Assembly (NCBI RefSeq): GCF_022179185.1
Contig: NZ_BPQJ01000007.1
Coordinates: forward strand, 186,001-250,000
DNA: 64,000 bases
Direction: 5' to 3'
Source of the DNA: Methylobacterium frigidaeris
GTDB lineage: Bacteria; Pseudomonadota; Alphaproteobacteria; Rhizobiales; Beijerinckiaceae
The notes under the pieces were generated by a model, which saw only the letters and a list, made by a program, of their open reading frames with translations, had not been told where the DNA came from and ran no database searches. Shown piece by piece: positions 54,739 to 64,000 of the stretch. Numbering within the stretch: position 1 is the stretch's first letter; each line of letters opens with the position of its first letter. The position numbers and the translations under genes were made by a program.

Positions 54739-55647
54739 TCAGAGAGCCGCCACCTCTGCCGCGAGCCCCGGTGCGATAGCCCGCGCCTCGGCCAGGAAGG
54801 CGGCGACGAGAGGGGTCATCGGGTCGCGCTCAGGGACCACGAGGCCGATCGTGTGGCTGACGTCCGGATCGGTGATCGGCACCGCCCGCACCCGCTCGGT
54901 GAGGCGGAAGGTCTCGGCGAGGGCCGCCGGCATGATGCTCGCCCACTTGGCGGTGCGCACGTGGGTGACGAGCACGATCATCGAGTTCGACTCGAGGAGA
55001 GGCGCCGGCTCGGCCCCGGCGGCGCGCAGGTGGCGGTCGATGATGCGGCGGTTCTGCATCGCCGGCGTCAGCAGGCAGAGCGGGATGCGGCCGACCTCGG
55101 CCCAGGTCACGCTCTGGCGCGCACCGTAAGTCCCATCCGCGGCGGTGAGCAGGCGGTAATGCTCGCGGTAAAGCGGCAGGGCCGTCACCCGGCCGAGCGG
55201 CTCATCCTCGATGTAGGTGAGCCCCGCATCGAGCTCGAGATTGGCGATCTGGCGGGTGATCTCGTGCGAGGTCGAGGATTGCACCGAGAAGCGCACCGCC
55301 GGGTGACGAGCGCGGAACGGGGTGGTGAGCGCCGCCACCATCGGGGTCGCGGTCGGCACCGCCGCCATCCGGAGCGTGCCGGACAGGCCGCGGCGCAGGG
55401 CCGCCACCTCCTGGCGCATGGCGCGGGCGTCTCCGACGATGCGCCGGGCCCAGTCGAGCACCCGCTCGCCCTCAGGGGTGAAGCCCTGGAAGCGCGAGCC
55501 GCGTTGCACCAGGAGCACACCCAGCCGCTCCTCGAGTTGCTTGACCCCGGCCGAGAGGGTCTGCTGCGACACCCCGCAGGCCTGGGCGGCGCGACCGAAA
55601 TGCTGCTCGCGGGCGAGCGCCAGGATGAACTCGAGACGGTCGATCAT
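54739..55647 (-). CDS. LysR family transcriptional regulator, probable fds regulator
   Basis: A 302-residue regulator with an N-terminal winged HTH ('IDRLEFILALAREQHFGRAAQACGVSQQTLSAGVKQLEERLGVLLVQR', read in parts) and a LysR substrate-binding domain. It is just upstream of fdsG on the same strand (about 180 bp), as LysR genes commonly accompany FDH operons. Effector unknown, formate possible. Confidence 0.9.
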   Translation of the reverse strand: MIDRLEFILALAREQHFGRAAQACGVSQQTLSAGVKQLEERLGVLLVQRGSRFQGFTPEGERVLDWARRIVGDARAMRQEVAALRRGLSGTLRMAAVPTATPMVAALTTPFRARHPAVRFSVQSSTSHEITRQIANLELDAGLTYIEDEPLGRVTALPLYREHYRLLTAADGTYGARQSVTWAEVGRIPLCLLTPAMQNRRIIDRHLRAAGAEPAPLLESNSMIVLVTHVRTAKWASIMPAALAETFRLTERVRAVPITDPDVSHTIGLVVPERDPMTPLVAAFLAEARAIAPGLAAEVAAL

Positions 55648-55977
55648 CGAAGAGTGTGGGTCACGTCCGGCCGTCCGAGCAGGCGCCGCGGGGTCGCGCG
55701 CGCTTTTGCGGAATCATTCGAGCCTCCGGACGAATGTCCAGTGCCCACAGGCAAATTCGGAACGCCGATGCGACGCCAACGCCGTTGCGCTTGCGGCGGC
55801 ATTGTGGTGAGAGACGCCGACCGGGTCTCGGCCGGTTTCCGGCCGCAGGGCGGCGGGCCGGCACCGCGCGGCCGAAACAGGACGGCGCTCCCGCCGCGCG
55901 GGCAGCCGTTGCCGGCAGACAGCCTGTTGGGGAGCATCGAGGGCACCATGGGGATGGCGAGGGCGCAAGGACGGCCG
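55648..55977. other. divergent region between the LysR gene and ctaC
   Basis: About 330 bases, carrying promoters for both directions. No recognisable operator. The ctaC start is not certain: ATG 55948 would add ten residues. Confidence 0.6.
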
Positions 55978-56820
55978 ATGAGCCGGGGCTTCTGGGGACG
56001 CGCCGCGGCGCTGGCAGCGACCGGGATCCTCGGCACCGCCACGGCCGTGTCGGCGGCGGGCGTGGGCCAGCCGGTGCCGTGGCAGATGGACCTGCAGCGG
56101 CCGGTGACCGAGGTGGCGACGGAAATCTACAACTTCCACCACCTCCTGAACTGGATCATGCTGGTCATCGTCCTGTTCGTGCTCGCGCTGCTGATCGCGG
56201 TGGTGGTCAAGTTCAACGAGACGAAGAACCCGACCCCGTCGCGCACCACCCACAACACGATGCTCGAGGTCGCCTGGACGATCGTCCCGGTGCTGATCCT
56301 GGTGGCGATCGCGATCCCGTCGTTCCGCGTGCTGCGCACCCAGCTCTCGGATCCGAAGGCCGACCTGATGGTCAAGGTCATCGGCCACGCCTGGTACTGG
56401 TCCTACGAGTACCCGCAGGATGTCGGCGGCTTCAAGTTCGACGCCAACCTGCTCGAGGGCGACGACCAGGTGAAGTCCGGCCAGCCCAAGCTGCTCGCCA
56501 CCGACAACGAGATGGTGGTGCCGGTGAACAAGATCGTGAAGATCCAGGTCACCGCCGCCGACGTGATGCATTCCTGGGCGATGCCGTCCTTCGGCTTCAA
56601 GATCGACGCGATCCCGGGCCGCCTCAACCAGTTCTGGTTCAAGGCCGATCGCGAGGGCACCTATCACGGCCAGTGCTCCGAGCTGTGCGGCCAGCGCCAC
56701 GCCTACATGCCGATCACCGTCCGGGTGGTGAGCGAGCAGGCCTTCCAGGCCTGGACCGCCGAGGCCAAGACCAAGTTCGCCCGCACCGACGGCGGCGCCA
56801 AGTTCGCGGACGCGCGCTGA
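55978..56820 (+). CDS. ctaC: cytochrome c oxidase subunit II
   Basis: A 280-residue subunit of aa3 oxidase from ATG 55978 (AAGGA six nt upstream; ATG 55948 is possible). Signal segment 'AAALAATGILGTATAVSAA', two helices ('NWIMLVIVLFVLALLIAVVV', 'AWTIVPVLILVAIAI') and a periplasmic CuA domain with ligands in 'CSELCGQRHAYM' and upstream 'VMHSW'. It receives electrons from cytochrome c. First gene of ctaC-ctaD-ctaB-small protein-ctaG-ctaE. Confidence 0.95.
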   Translation: MSRGFWGRAAALAATGILGTATAVSAAGVGQPVPWQMDLQRPVTEVATEIYNFHHLLNWIMLVIVLFVLALLIAVVVKFNETKNPTPSRTTHNTMLEVAWTIVPVLILVAIAIPSFRVLRTQLSDPKADLMVKVIGHAWYWSYEYPQDVGGFKFDANLLEGDDQVKSGQPKLLATDNEMVVPVNKIVKIQVTAADVMHSWAMPSFGFKIDAIPGRLNQFWFKADREGTYHGQCSELCGQRHAYMPITVRVVSEQAFQAWTAEAKTKFARTDGGAKFADAR

Positions 56821-56828
56821 TTTCATGA

Positions 56829-58532
<1,704 letters not shown>

Positions 58533-58543
58533 CCCGGGAACAC

Positions 58544-58571
58544 GGTTCGCCGCGAAATCCCGCGGCGAACC
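58544..58571 (+). terminator. 11-bp hairpin between ctaD and ctaB
   Basis: GGTTCGCCGCG-AAATCC-CGCGGCGAACC is a perfect stem-loop 12 nt past the ctaD stop, with no T run. It could stabilise the ctaCD message or reduce read-through into ctaB. Confidence 0.55.
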
Positions 58572-58713
58572 AACATAGCGAGAAGACTTGCCGGCCCAAC
58601 CGGCGCAAGCCTGCTCCGAGGATCGCCGACCCGGCGGTCCTCGCTCTTCCCCGGAGCGCCTGCCCGACGGGCGCTGCGGCGAGGAGCGCGACACCTCGAA
58701 CCCCCACGAGACG

Positions 58714-59682
58714 ATGGCCGCGACACCCAGCATGACCTCCCTGACGAACAGCGCGATCTCCGACCGTCCCTTCGCCGAGGCGAGCAGCTCCGGCGGCGAG
58801 GTCGCGGATTACTTCGCGCTCCTGAAGCCCCGGGTGATGGCGCTGGTGATCTTCACCGCGCTCGTCGGGATGACGGTGACGCCGTCGCACGTGAACCCGG
58901 TGATCGGCGCGATCTCGCTCCTGATGATCGCGGTCGGGGCCGGCGCTTCGGGCTGCCTCAACATGTGGTGGGACGCCGACGTCGACGCGGTGATGACCCG
59001 TACCCGCACCCGCCCGATCCCGGCCGGACGGATCCAGCCGGGCGAGGCCCTGTCCTTCGGGCTCACCCTCTCGGTCGGTTCGGTGCTGGTGCTCGGGCTC
59101 GCGGCGAACTGGCTGTCGGCGGGGCTCTTGGCCTTCACCATCGTGTTCTACGCCGTGATCTACTCGATGTGGCTGAAGCGCTCCACGGCGCAGAACATCG
59201 TGATCGGCGGCGCCGCGGGCGCCCTGCCGCCGATGATCGGCCAGGCGGTGGTCACCGGCTCGATCGGGATCGAGGGTACGGTCCTGTTCCTGATCATCTT
59301 CATCTGGACGCCGCCGCATTTCTGGGCTCTGGCGCTTGTCAAGGCCGGGGAATATGCCCGCGCCGGCATCCCGATGATGCCGAACACCGCCGGGCCCGAC
59401 TCCACCCGGCGCCAGATCCTCGCCTATTCGGTGGTGCTGGCGCCGCTCGGCCTCGCCCCGGTCTTCCTCGGCTTCGGCGGCCTGATCTACGGCCTCGTCG
59501 GCCTCCTCGGCGGGCTCGCCATGGTCGCGCTCAGCGTCCAGGTCCTGCGCCGGCGCGAGGGCGAGGCAGCCAACAAGGCGGCGATGAGCCTGTTCGGCTT
59601 CTCGATCCTCTACCTGTTCCTGCTCTTCTCCGCCCTCCTTGCGGAACAGGGCCTCGGGCTGTTCCGGCCGGTCTTCGGTTGA
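58714..59682 (+). CDS. ctaB: protohaem IX farnesyltransferase (haem O synthase)
   Basis: A 322-residue inner-membrane UbiA-type prenyltransferase adding farnesyl to haem b on the way to haem a. The Asp-rich motif '[15 protein letters not shown]' and 'DSTRRQI' are present, as is '[10 protein letters not shown]'. Nine hydrophobic helices. ATG 58714 (MAATPSM) or 58732 (MTSLTNS). Follows ctaD with an intervening hairpin. Confidence 0.95.
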   Translation: MAATPSMTSLTNSAISDRPFAEASSSGGEVADYFALLKPRVMALVIFTALVGMTVTPSHVNPVIGAISLLMIAVGAGASGCLNMWWDADVDAVMTRTRTRPIPAGRIQPGEALSFGLTLSVGSVLVLGLAANWLSAGLLAFTIVFYAVIYSMWLKRSTAQNIVIGGAAGALPPMIGQAVVTGSIGIEGTVLFLIIFIWTPPHFWALALVKAGEYARAGIPMMPNTAGPDSTRRQILAYSVVLAPLGLAPVFLGFGGLIYGLVGLLGGLAMVALSVQVLRRREGEAANKAAMSLFGFSILYLFLLFSALLAEQGLGLFRPVFG

Positions 59683-59711
59683 GCGCCCCCTCCCCTTCGG
59701 TCGATGCAGCG

Positions 59712-59867
59712 ATGAGTGCGGTGCCCCAGCAACTGACCCCCGAAGAGATCCAGCGCCGGCGCAAGCGCTCCATCGCAATCGCGATGGTGCTCGCCGCCCT
59801 GGTTCTGATCTTCTACGTGCTGACGATCGCCAAGCTCGGCCCCCAGGTCCTCAACCGGCCGCTGTGA
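59712..59867 (+). CDS. small membrane protein between ctaB and ctaG (CoxF-like)
   Basis: A 51-residue protein: ~22 polar residues, many basic (QRRRKRS), one helix 'IAIAMVLAALVLIFYVLTIAKL' (in parts), short tail. Its place between ctaB and ctaG is where alphaproteobacteria keep a small CoxF-type or assembly protein, but its own sequence gives no diagnostic motif. It is too short for many gene finders. Confidence 0.75.
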   Translation: MSAVPQQLTPEEIQRRRKRSIAIAMVLAALVLIFYVLTIAKLGPQVLNRPL

Positions 59868-59889
59868 CGATCCGCGAGGCGATGCCGTC

Positions 59890-60483
59890 ATGACCGATCC
59901 GCACAGAGAGAGGCAGAAGCGGGCCCGCCATACGGCGTTGGCCTGCCTCGGGATCGTGGTCGGAATGACCGCGCTGGCCTTCGCGTTCGTGCCGCTCTAC
60001 GACCTGTTCTGCAAGGCGACCGGCTATGACGGCACGCCGCTGCGGGGCGCCGCCGCCGCCGGCTCGATCAGCCAGGACAAGATGGTGGTCCACTTCGACA
60101 CCAACGTCGCGCCCGGCCTGCCCTGGCGCTTCGTGGCGGAAACCCCGCAGCTCGAGGCGCAGCTCGGCGCGACCCAGACGGTGTTCTTCCGCGTCACCAA
60201 TACCGGCCCGGTGCCGAGCACCGGGATCGCGACGTTCAACGTCCAGCCCGGGCTGACCGGCGGCTACTTCGTCAAGGTGCAGTGCTTCTGCTTCAACGAG
60301 CAGACTCTGCAGCCCGGCGAGACCATGGACTTCCCGGTGGTGTTCTACCTCGAGCCGGGCATCAAGGCCGATGCGAACACCCGCGACCTCACCGAGATGA
60401 CCCTGTCCTACACCTACTTCGCGTCGAAGAACGGCCAGCCGCAGGCGGCGCTGACGAATCCGGCGGGGACCAAGGCCAATTGA
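59890..60483 (+). CDS. ctaG: cytochrome c oxidase assembly protein CtaG/Cox11
   Basis: A 197-residue membrane-anchored copper chaperone that loads CuB. One helix near the N-terminus (ALACLGIVVGMTALAFAFV), then an Ig-like periplasmic domain. The copper motif 'CFCF' gives Cys132 and Cys134, and a third Cys41 lies in 'LFCKATGY' just after the helix. Length as expected. 22 bp after the small protein gene. Confidence 0.95.
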   Translation: MTDPHRERQKRARHTALACLGIVVGMTALAFAFVPLYDLFCKATGYDGTPLRGAAAAGSISQDKMVVHFDTNVAPGLPWRFVAETPQLEAQLGATQTVFFRVTNTGPVPSTGIATFNVQPGLTGGYFVKVQCFCFNEQTLQPGETMDFPVVFYLEPGIKADANTRDLTEMTLSYTYFASKNGQPQAALTNPAGTKAN

Positions 60484-60657
60484 GAGATGGGCCAATTGAC
60501 GAGGTGACAACCCCGCCGGGGCGGCATTAAAGCGTGACCGTGAGCGCCGACGGCGAACGAGGCCGGGGCGCCGGGAGCGAGCCGCCCCGTCGACACCAAG
60601 ATCCACGGCCGGCGCGGGGCGCGACCGGTCTCAAGACCAGGCAGGAGACCCGATACG

Positions 60658-61515
60658 ATGGCCGAGGCGCACGGGAAGCACCACGACTACCACCTCGTCA
60701 ATCCGAGCCCGTGGCCGCTCGTCGGCTCGATGAGCGGCTTCGTGATGACGTCGGGCGCCGTTCTGTGGATGAAGAGCCTGACCATCGCCAACCTGGCGGT
60801 CGGTCCCTACGTGTTCTTCGCCGGCCTCCTCGGCGTGCTCTACACCATGCTGAGCTGGTGGCGCGACGTCGCGCACGAGGCCAATACCGGCGATCATACC
60901 CGCGTGGTGCAGCTGTCGCACCGCTACGGCATGATCATGTTCATCGCCTCCGAGGTGATGTTCTTCGTCGCCTGGTTCTGGGCCTATTTCGAGGCGGCGC
61001 TCTACACCGCCGACCCGATCCAGGCCTCGCGGGTCGACTTCACCGGTGGCACCTGGCCGCCGAAGGGCGTCGAGGCGTTCGACCCCTGGCACCTGCCGCT
61101 CCTCAACACCCTGATCCTGCTCACCTCGGGCACCACGGTGACCTGGGCGCACCACGCCCTGCTGCACAACGACCGCAAGGGCCTCAAGTACGGCCTGTGG
61201 CTGACCATCGCCCTCGGCGTGCTGTTCTCCTTCGTCCAGGCCTACGAGTACGGCCACGCCCATTTCGGCTTCTCGGGCAGCATCTACTCGGCCACCTTCT
61301 TCATGGCGACCGGCTTCCACGGAGCCCACGTCATCATCGGCACGATCTTCCTCGCGGTATGCCTGTACCGGGCCTATCTCGGGCAGTTCACCGCCAAGCA
61401 GCATCTCGGCTTCGAGTTCGCGGCTTGGTACTGGCACTTCGTCGACGTGGTGTGGCTGTTCCTGTTCGCCGCCATCTACGTCTGGGGCTCGGGCGTGGGC
61501 CACGCCGCGCACTGA
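60658..61515 (+). CDS. ctaE: cytochrome c oxidase subunit III
   Basis: A 285-residue subunit with seven helices. The N-terminus '[19 protein letters not shown]' (in parts), '[21 protein letters not shown]' and the C-terminal '[22 protein letters not shown]' are diagnostic. It is the last gene of the cta cluster, ending just before an excellent intrinsic terminator. Confidence 0.96.
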   Translation: MAEAHGKHHDYHLVNPSPWPLVGSMSGFVMTSGAVLWMKSLTIANLAVGPYVFFAGLLGVLYTMLSWWRDVAHEANTGDHTRVVQLSHRYGMIMFIASEVMFFVAWFWAYFEAALYTADPIQASRVDFTGGTWPPKGVEAFDPWHLPLLNTLILLTSGTTVTWAHHALLHNDRKGLKYGLWLTIALGVLFSFVQAYEYGHAHFGFSGSIYSATFFMATGFHGAHVIIGTIFLAVCLYRAYLGQFTAKQHLGFEFAAWYWHFVDVVWLFLFAAIYVWGSGVGHAAH

Positions 61516-61544
61516 CCCGCGCCTCACTGCGTCAGGATCATGAG

Positions 61545-61568
61545 AGGGCGGCGAGAGCCGCCCTTTTT
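61545..61568 (+). terminator. intrinsic terminator of the cta operon
   Basis: AGGGCGGC-GAGA-GCCGCCCT is a perfect 8-bp stem with a tetraloop, followed by TTTTTCTT, 30 nt past the ctaE stop. This is the most canonical rho-independent terminator in the window. Confidence 0.93.
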
Positions 61569-61618
61569 CTTGGGGCGACGGCGCACCAGATCGCGTTCAT
61601 CCCCCCGCGTTCAGGAGT

Positions 61619-61993
61619 ATGCCCGTGGAGAACAACCGCACCGTCGATTCACCGGCGACCGTGGGCCTGCGCGGCCGCTGCCCGCGCTGCGGCGAGGGGC
61701 ACCTGTTCAAGGGCTATCTCAGCTTCCGTCCGTCCTGCGAGGTCTGCGGGCTCGATTTCCGCTTCATCGATTCCGCCGACGGCCCGGCCTTCTTCGTGAT
61801 GTCGATCGTCGGCATCGTGGTGGTGGCGCTGGCGATGTGGGTCGAGTTCGCCTACGAGCCGCCGATGTGGGTGCACGCCGCGCTCTGGGTGCCGCTCTCG
61901 ATCGGCCTGAGCCTGATCCTGGTGCGCCCGCTCAAGGGCATGATGGCGGCCCTGCAATATTCCAACAAGGCCGCGGAGGGGCGCTTCCGGTGA
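61619..61993 (+). CDS. DUF983 membrane protein
   Basis: A 124-residue protein with a zinc-ribbon-like N-terminus of two CxxC pairs ('CPRCGEGHLF', 'CEVCGLDF') and two helices ('FFVMSIVGIVVVALAMWV', 'WVPLSIGLSLILVRPL'). DUF983 genes commonly accompany oxidase clusters; a role in biogenesis is assumed. ATG 61619 or the GTG at 61625, which is better spaced from AGGAG, may be the start. The stop TGA overlaps the GTG of the next gene. Confidence 0.9.
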   Translation: MPVENNRTVDSPATVGLRGRCPRCGEGHLFKGYLSFRPSCEVCGLDFRFIDSADGPAFFVMSIVGIVVVALAMWVEFAYEPPMWVHAALWVPLSIGLSLILVRPLKGMMAALQYSNKAAEGRFR

Positions 61994-62790
61994 CGGCGGC
62001 CAGCCCGGCGGAGCGGCGCGCGGCTTTTCGCGATCTCGTCGCCCCCGCCCTCGCGAGCCTGGTCTGCCTCGCGATCCTGATCGGGCTCGGGGTGTGGCAG
62101 CTCGAGCGCAAGGCCTGGAAGGAAGCGCTGATCGACCGGATCGTCGCCCGCTCGCGCATCGAGCCGCCGGCGCCGCTGCCGGCCTTCGATCGCTTCGACC
62201 CGGCCCGGGACGAGTTCGAGCGGGTGCGCGCCACCGGCCGCTTCCTCCAGGACAAGGAGACGCTGGTCCACGGCCTCGCCCCGGGCGACACGCCGGGCCG
62301 GGCGCTCCAGGGCTATTACGTGGTGACGCCGCTCCGGCTCGACGACGGCCGAACGGTGCTGGTCAATCGCGGCTTCGTGCCGACCGAGCTCAAGGATCCG
62401 GCGCGGCGCGCCGCCGGCCAGGTCGAGGGCGAGACCACCGTGACCGGCATGCTGCGCCAGAGCGAGGTGCGGGCGATGTTCGTGCCGGCTCCGAATCCGC
62501 AGACCGGCGAGTGGTTCAACCGCGATGTCGCCGGCATCGCGGCCGCCAAAGATCTCGCGGGCGTCGCCCCCTACCTGATCGAGGCCGACGCGACGCCCAA
62601 TCCGGGCGGCTGGCCGAAGGGCGGGCAGCTCCGGGTCGATCTGCCGAACAATCACCTGCAATACGCCTTCACGTGGTTCGGCCTCGCCCTCTGCCTCGTC
62701 GGGGTGTTCACGGCCTTCGCCCTGCGGCGCCTGCGGGCTGAGGCTGTGGAGAGTGCCCCCGCTTCGGCCGCGACCCCGCCGCGTCCTTAA
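61990..62790 (+). CDS. SURF1 family oxidase assembly protein
   Basis: A 266-residue protein from GTG 61990, whose bases overlap the preceding stop (GTGA). N- and C-terminal helices ('APALASLVCLAILIGLGVWQLERK', 'YAFTWFGLALCLVGVFTAFAL', in parts) flank a periplasmic domain. Diagnostic motifs: 'GVWQLERKAWK', 'GYYVVTPLRL', 'VLVNRGFVP' and 'NNHLQYAFTWFG'. SURF1 (Shy1) aids haem a insertion into CtaD, fitting the context. Confidence 0.93.
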   Translation: MTAASPAERRAAFRDLVAPALASLVCLAILIGLGVWQLERKAWKEALIDRIVARSRIEPPAPLPAFDRFDPARDEFERVRATGRFLQDKETLVHGLAPGDTPGRALQGYYVVTPLRLDDGRTVLVNRGFVPTELKDPARRAAGQVEGETTVTGMLRQSEVRAMFVPAPNPQTGEWFNRDVAGIAAAKDLAGVAPYLIEADATPNPGGWPKGGQLRVDLPNNHLQYAFTWFGLALCLVGVFTAFALRRLRAEAVESAPASAATPPRP

Positions 62791-62868
62791 AACAGCCGCG
62801 TTGTCCATGCTCGGTTCAGGCCGCCGGGTGCTTCTTGCTGCTGGCGCCTCCCGGCCCTCTGGTCATCG

Positions 62869-64000
62869 ATGAACGCGATCCTCATCAAGCTGTTTGCCAC
62901 GGCCCTGACGCTGAGCCAGGTCACCACGCGCCCGGACGCGATCCGGACCGAGTTCGATCCGGCCAAGGACGGCCCGGCGGTGGTGCAGCTCCTGCGCGAC
63001 GGCTGCGCCCACATGCGCAAGGCCTTCGACATCGAGGACATCAACCTCGACGACCTGATCTCGACCGCGATGGAGGATCCGAAGGCGGTCGCGGGCGAAT
63101 CGAAGCTGCTGCACGGCCTCGACATCGGTGAGCTCAACACGAGCTACAAGCAGTTCTGCAAGGGCGAGAACCCGGCGAACTCGCCCTTCGAGGCGCGCGC
63201 CGTGATCGAGTTCTACAACAAGGCGGCCGCCGACCTGCCGGACGCGAACGCCCTCAAGACCCTCAGGCTGCCCGGCGCGACCACGATCCTCGACGGACGC
63301 GGCAAACGCTTCTCCGAGACCTTCGAGCCCAACGGCCGGCGTGTCGCGGTGCCGATCGGCGAGATTCCGCCGCTCGTCCAGAAGGCCTTCATCGCGGCGG
63401 AGGACAAGCGCTTCCTCACGCATCACGGCATCGACGAGCGCGGGGTGATCCGCGCCTTCATCGGCAACCTCGCCTCGCCGGGCCGGCCGCAGGGCGGTTC
63501 GACCATCACCCAGCAGGTGGTGAAGAACCTCTCGGTCGGCGACGACGTCACCTACGAGCGCAAGATCCGCGAGATGATCGTCGCGGCCCGGGCCGAGCGG
63601 GTGATGACGAAGCCGGAGATCCTCGGCCTCTACCTCAACGGGATCTATCTCGGCCGCGGCGCCTACGGCGTCGAGATGGCGGCGCGCAGCTATTTCGGGA
63701 AGTCCGTCAGGGATCTGAACGTCGCGGAAGCAGCGCTCCTCGGCGGCATGCCGAAGGGCCCGAACTTCTACAACCCCGACCGCTACCCCGACCGGGCGCG
63801 GGAGCGCCGCGCCTACGTGCTCACCCGCATGAAGGAGGAGGGCACGATCTCCGAGCCCGAGATGAACGCGGCGCTCGCCGCGCCGCTCGGCCTCGCGCCG
63901 CTGGAGCGCCTGCGCCAGGATGCCGGCTTCCACTTCGTCGACCACCTCACCCGCGAGGCGCGCATGCTGGCGGGCCTCGATTCGCTGACCGCCGGCGCCT
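62869..64000 (+). CDS. class A penicillin-binding protein / glycosyltransferase 51 (partial)
   Basis: The gene is cut by the window end; 377 codons are visible from ATG 62869. The GT51 peptidoglycan glycosyltransferase domain is complete: catalytic Glu in 'AAEDKRFLTHHGID', then 'GGSTITQQVVKNL', 'ERKIREMIVAARAE' and 'EILGLYLNGIYLGRGAYG'. Unusually, ~150 residues precede it and only a short hydrophobic stretch (MNAILIKLFATALTLSQV) could be a membrane anchor. It has no long N-terminal helix of classical PBP1A, so it may be a membrane-loose or secreted variant. A transpeptidase domain would lie beyond the window. Confidence 0.85.
   Translation, partial: MNAILIKLFATALTLSQVTTRPDAIRTEFDPAKDGPAVVQLLRDGCAHMRKAFDIEDINLDDLISTAMEDPKAVAGESKLLHGLDIGELNTSYKQFCKGENPANSPFEARAVIEFYNKAAADLPDANALKTLRLPGATTILDGRGKRFSETFEPNGRRVAVPIGEIPPLVQKAFIAAEDKRFLTHHGIDERGVIRAFIGNLASPGRPQGGSTITQQVVKNLSVGDDVTYERKIREMIVAARAERVMTKPEILGLYLNGIYLGRGAYGVEMAARSYFGKSVRDLNVAEAALLGGMPKGPNFYNPDRYPDRARERRAYVLTRMKEEGTISEPEMNAALAAPLGLAPLERLRQDAGFHFVDHLTREARMLAGLDSLTAGA

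Overview
The window is a high-GC alphaproteobacterial chromosome segment that most resembles Methylobacterium or a close relative. This is inferred from gene content, not from a database search. The evidence is a lanthanide-type PQQ alcohol dehydrogenase, an FdsGBAD-type NAD formate dehydrogenase, an aa3 oxidase operon, protocatechuate genes, several bacterial transglutaminase-like cysteine peptidases, and perfect CtrA-type and EcfG-type promoter motifs. No tRNA, rRNA, CRISPR array, prophage or intact insertion sequence is visible.

Layout, 0-20 kb. A cut-off lipoprotein-like gene is followed by a subtilisin-type autotransporter with a strong terminator, an AraC regulator and small secreted or cytosolic proteins. 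Next come a Bcr/CflA efflux pump, a transglutaminase-like peptidase behind two CtrA boxes, an SGNH hydrolase and a TonB siderophore receptor. The glutamate synthase genes gltB and gltD follow, with a glutathione S-transferase between them.

20-33 kb. Threonine aldolase, a DMT exporter and a divergent IclR regulator (with an operator-like inverted-repeat pair between the last two) precede a protocatechuate operon: pcaH, pcaG, a BKACE-family enzyme, pcaB, a pcaD-pcaC fusion and a TetR regulator. No pcaI, pcaJ or pcaF is present, so the BKACE enzyme may carry out the last step. A ZnuD-like TonB receptor with Zur-like boxes, an SDR oxidoreductase and a cupin follow.

33-38 kb. An alcohol-oxidation cassette: a tiny leader peptide, a degenerate PCu(A)C-like secreted protein, an ExaF-like PQQ dehydrogenase carrying the extra lanthanide Asp, a cytochrome c and two unknown secreted proteins.

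38-48 kb. sfsA, a CinA-like protein, gpt, two more transglutaminase-like peptidases (one sharing a 394-bp block with a single mismatch with the copy 32 kb away), a twice-frameshifted TPR gene, cysE, a PhoB-like regulator and a hybrid kinase.

48-64 kb. Formate dehydrogenase genes fdsG-B-A-fdhD-fdsD on the minus strand with an upstream LysR gene, then ctaC-ctaD-ctaB-small membrane protein-ctaG-ctaE, a terminator, DUF983-SURF1, and a penicillin-binding protein cut by the window end. Functionally, alcohol oxidation (ExaF plus cytochrome), formate oxidation (Fds) and the terminal oxidase form one respiratory theme, while pca genes and metal receptors suit a soil- or plant-associated life.
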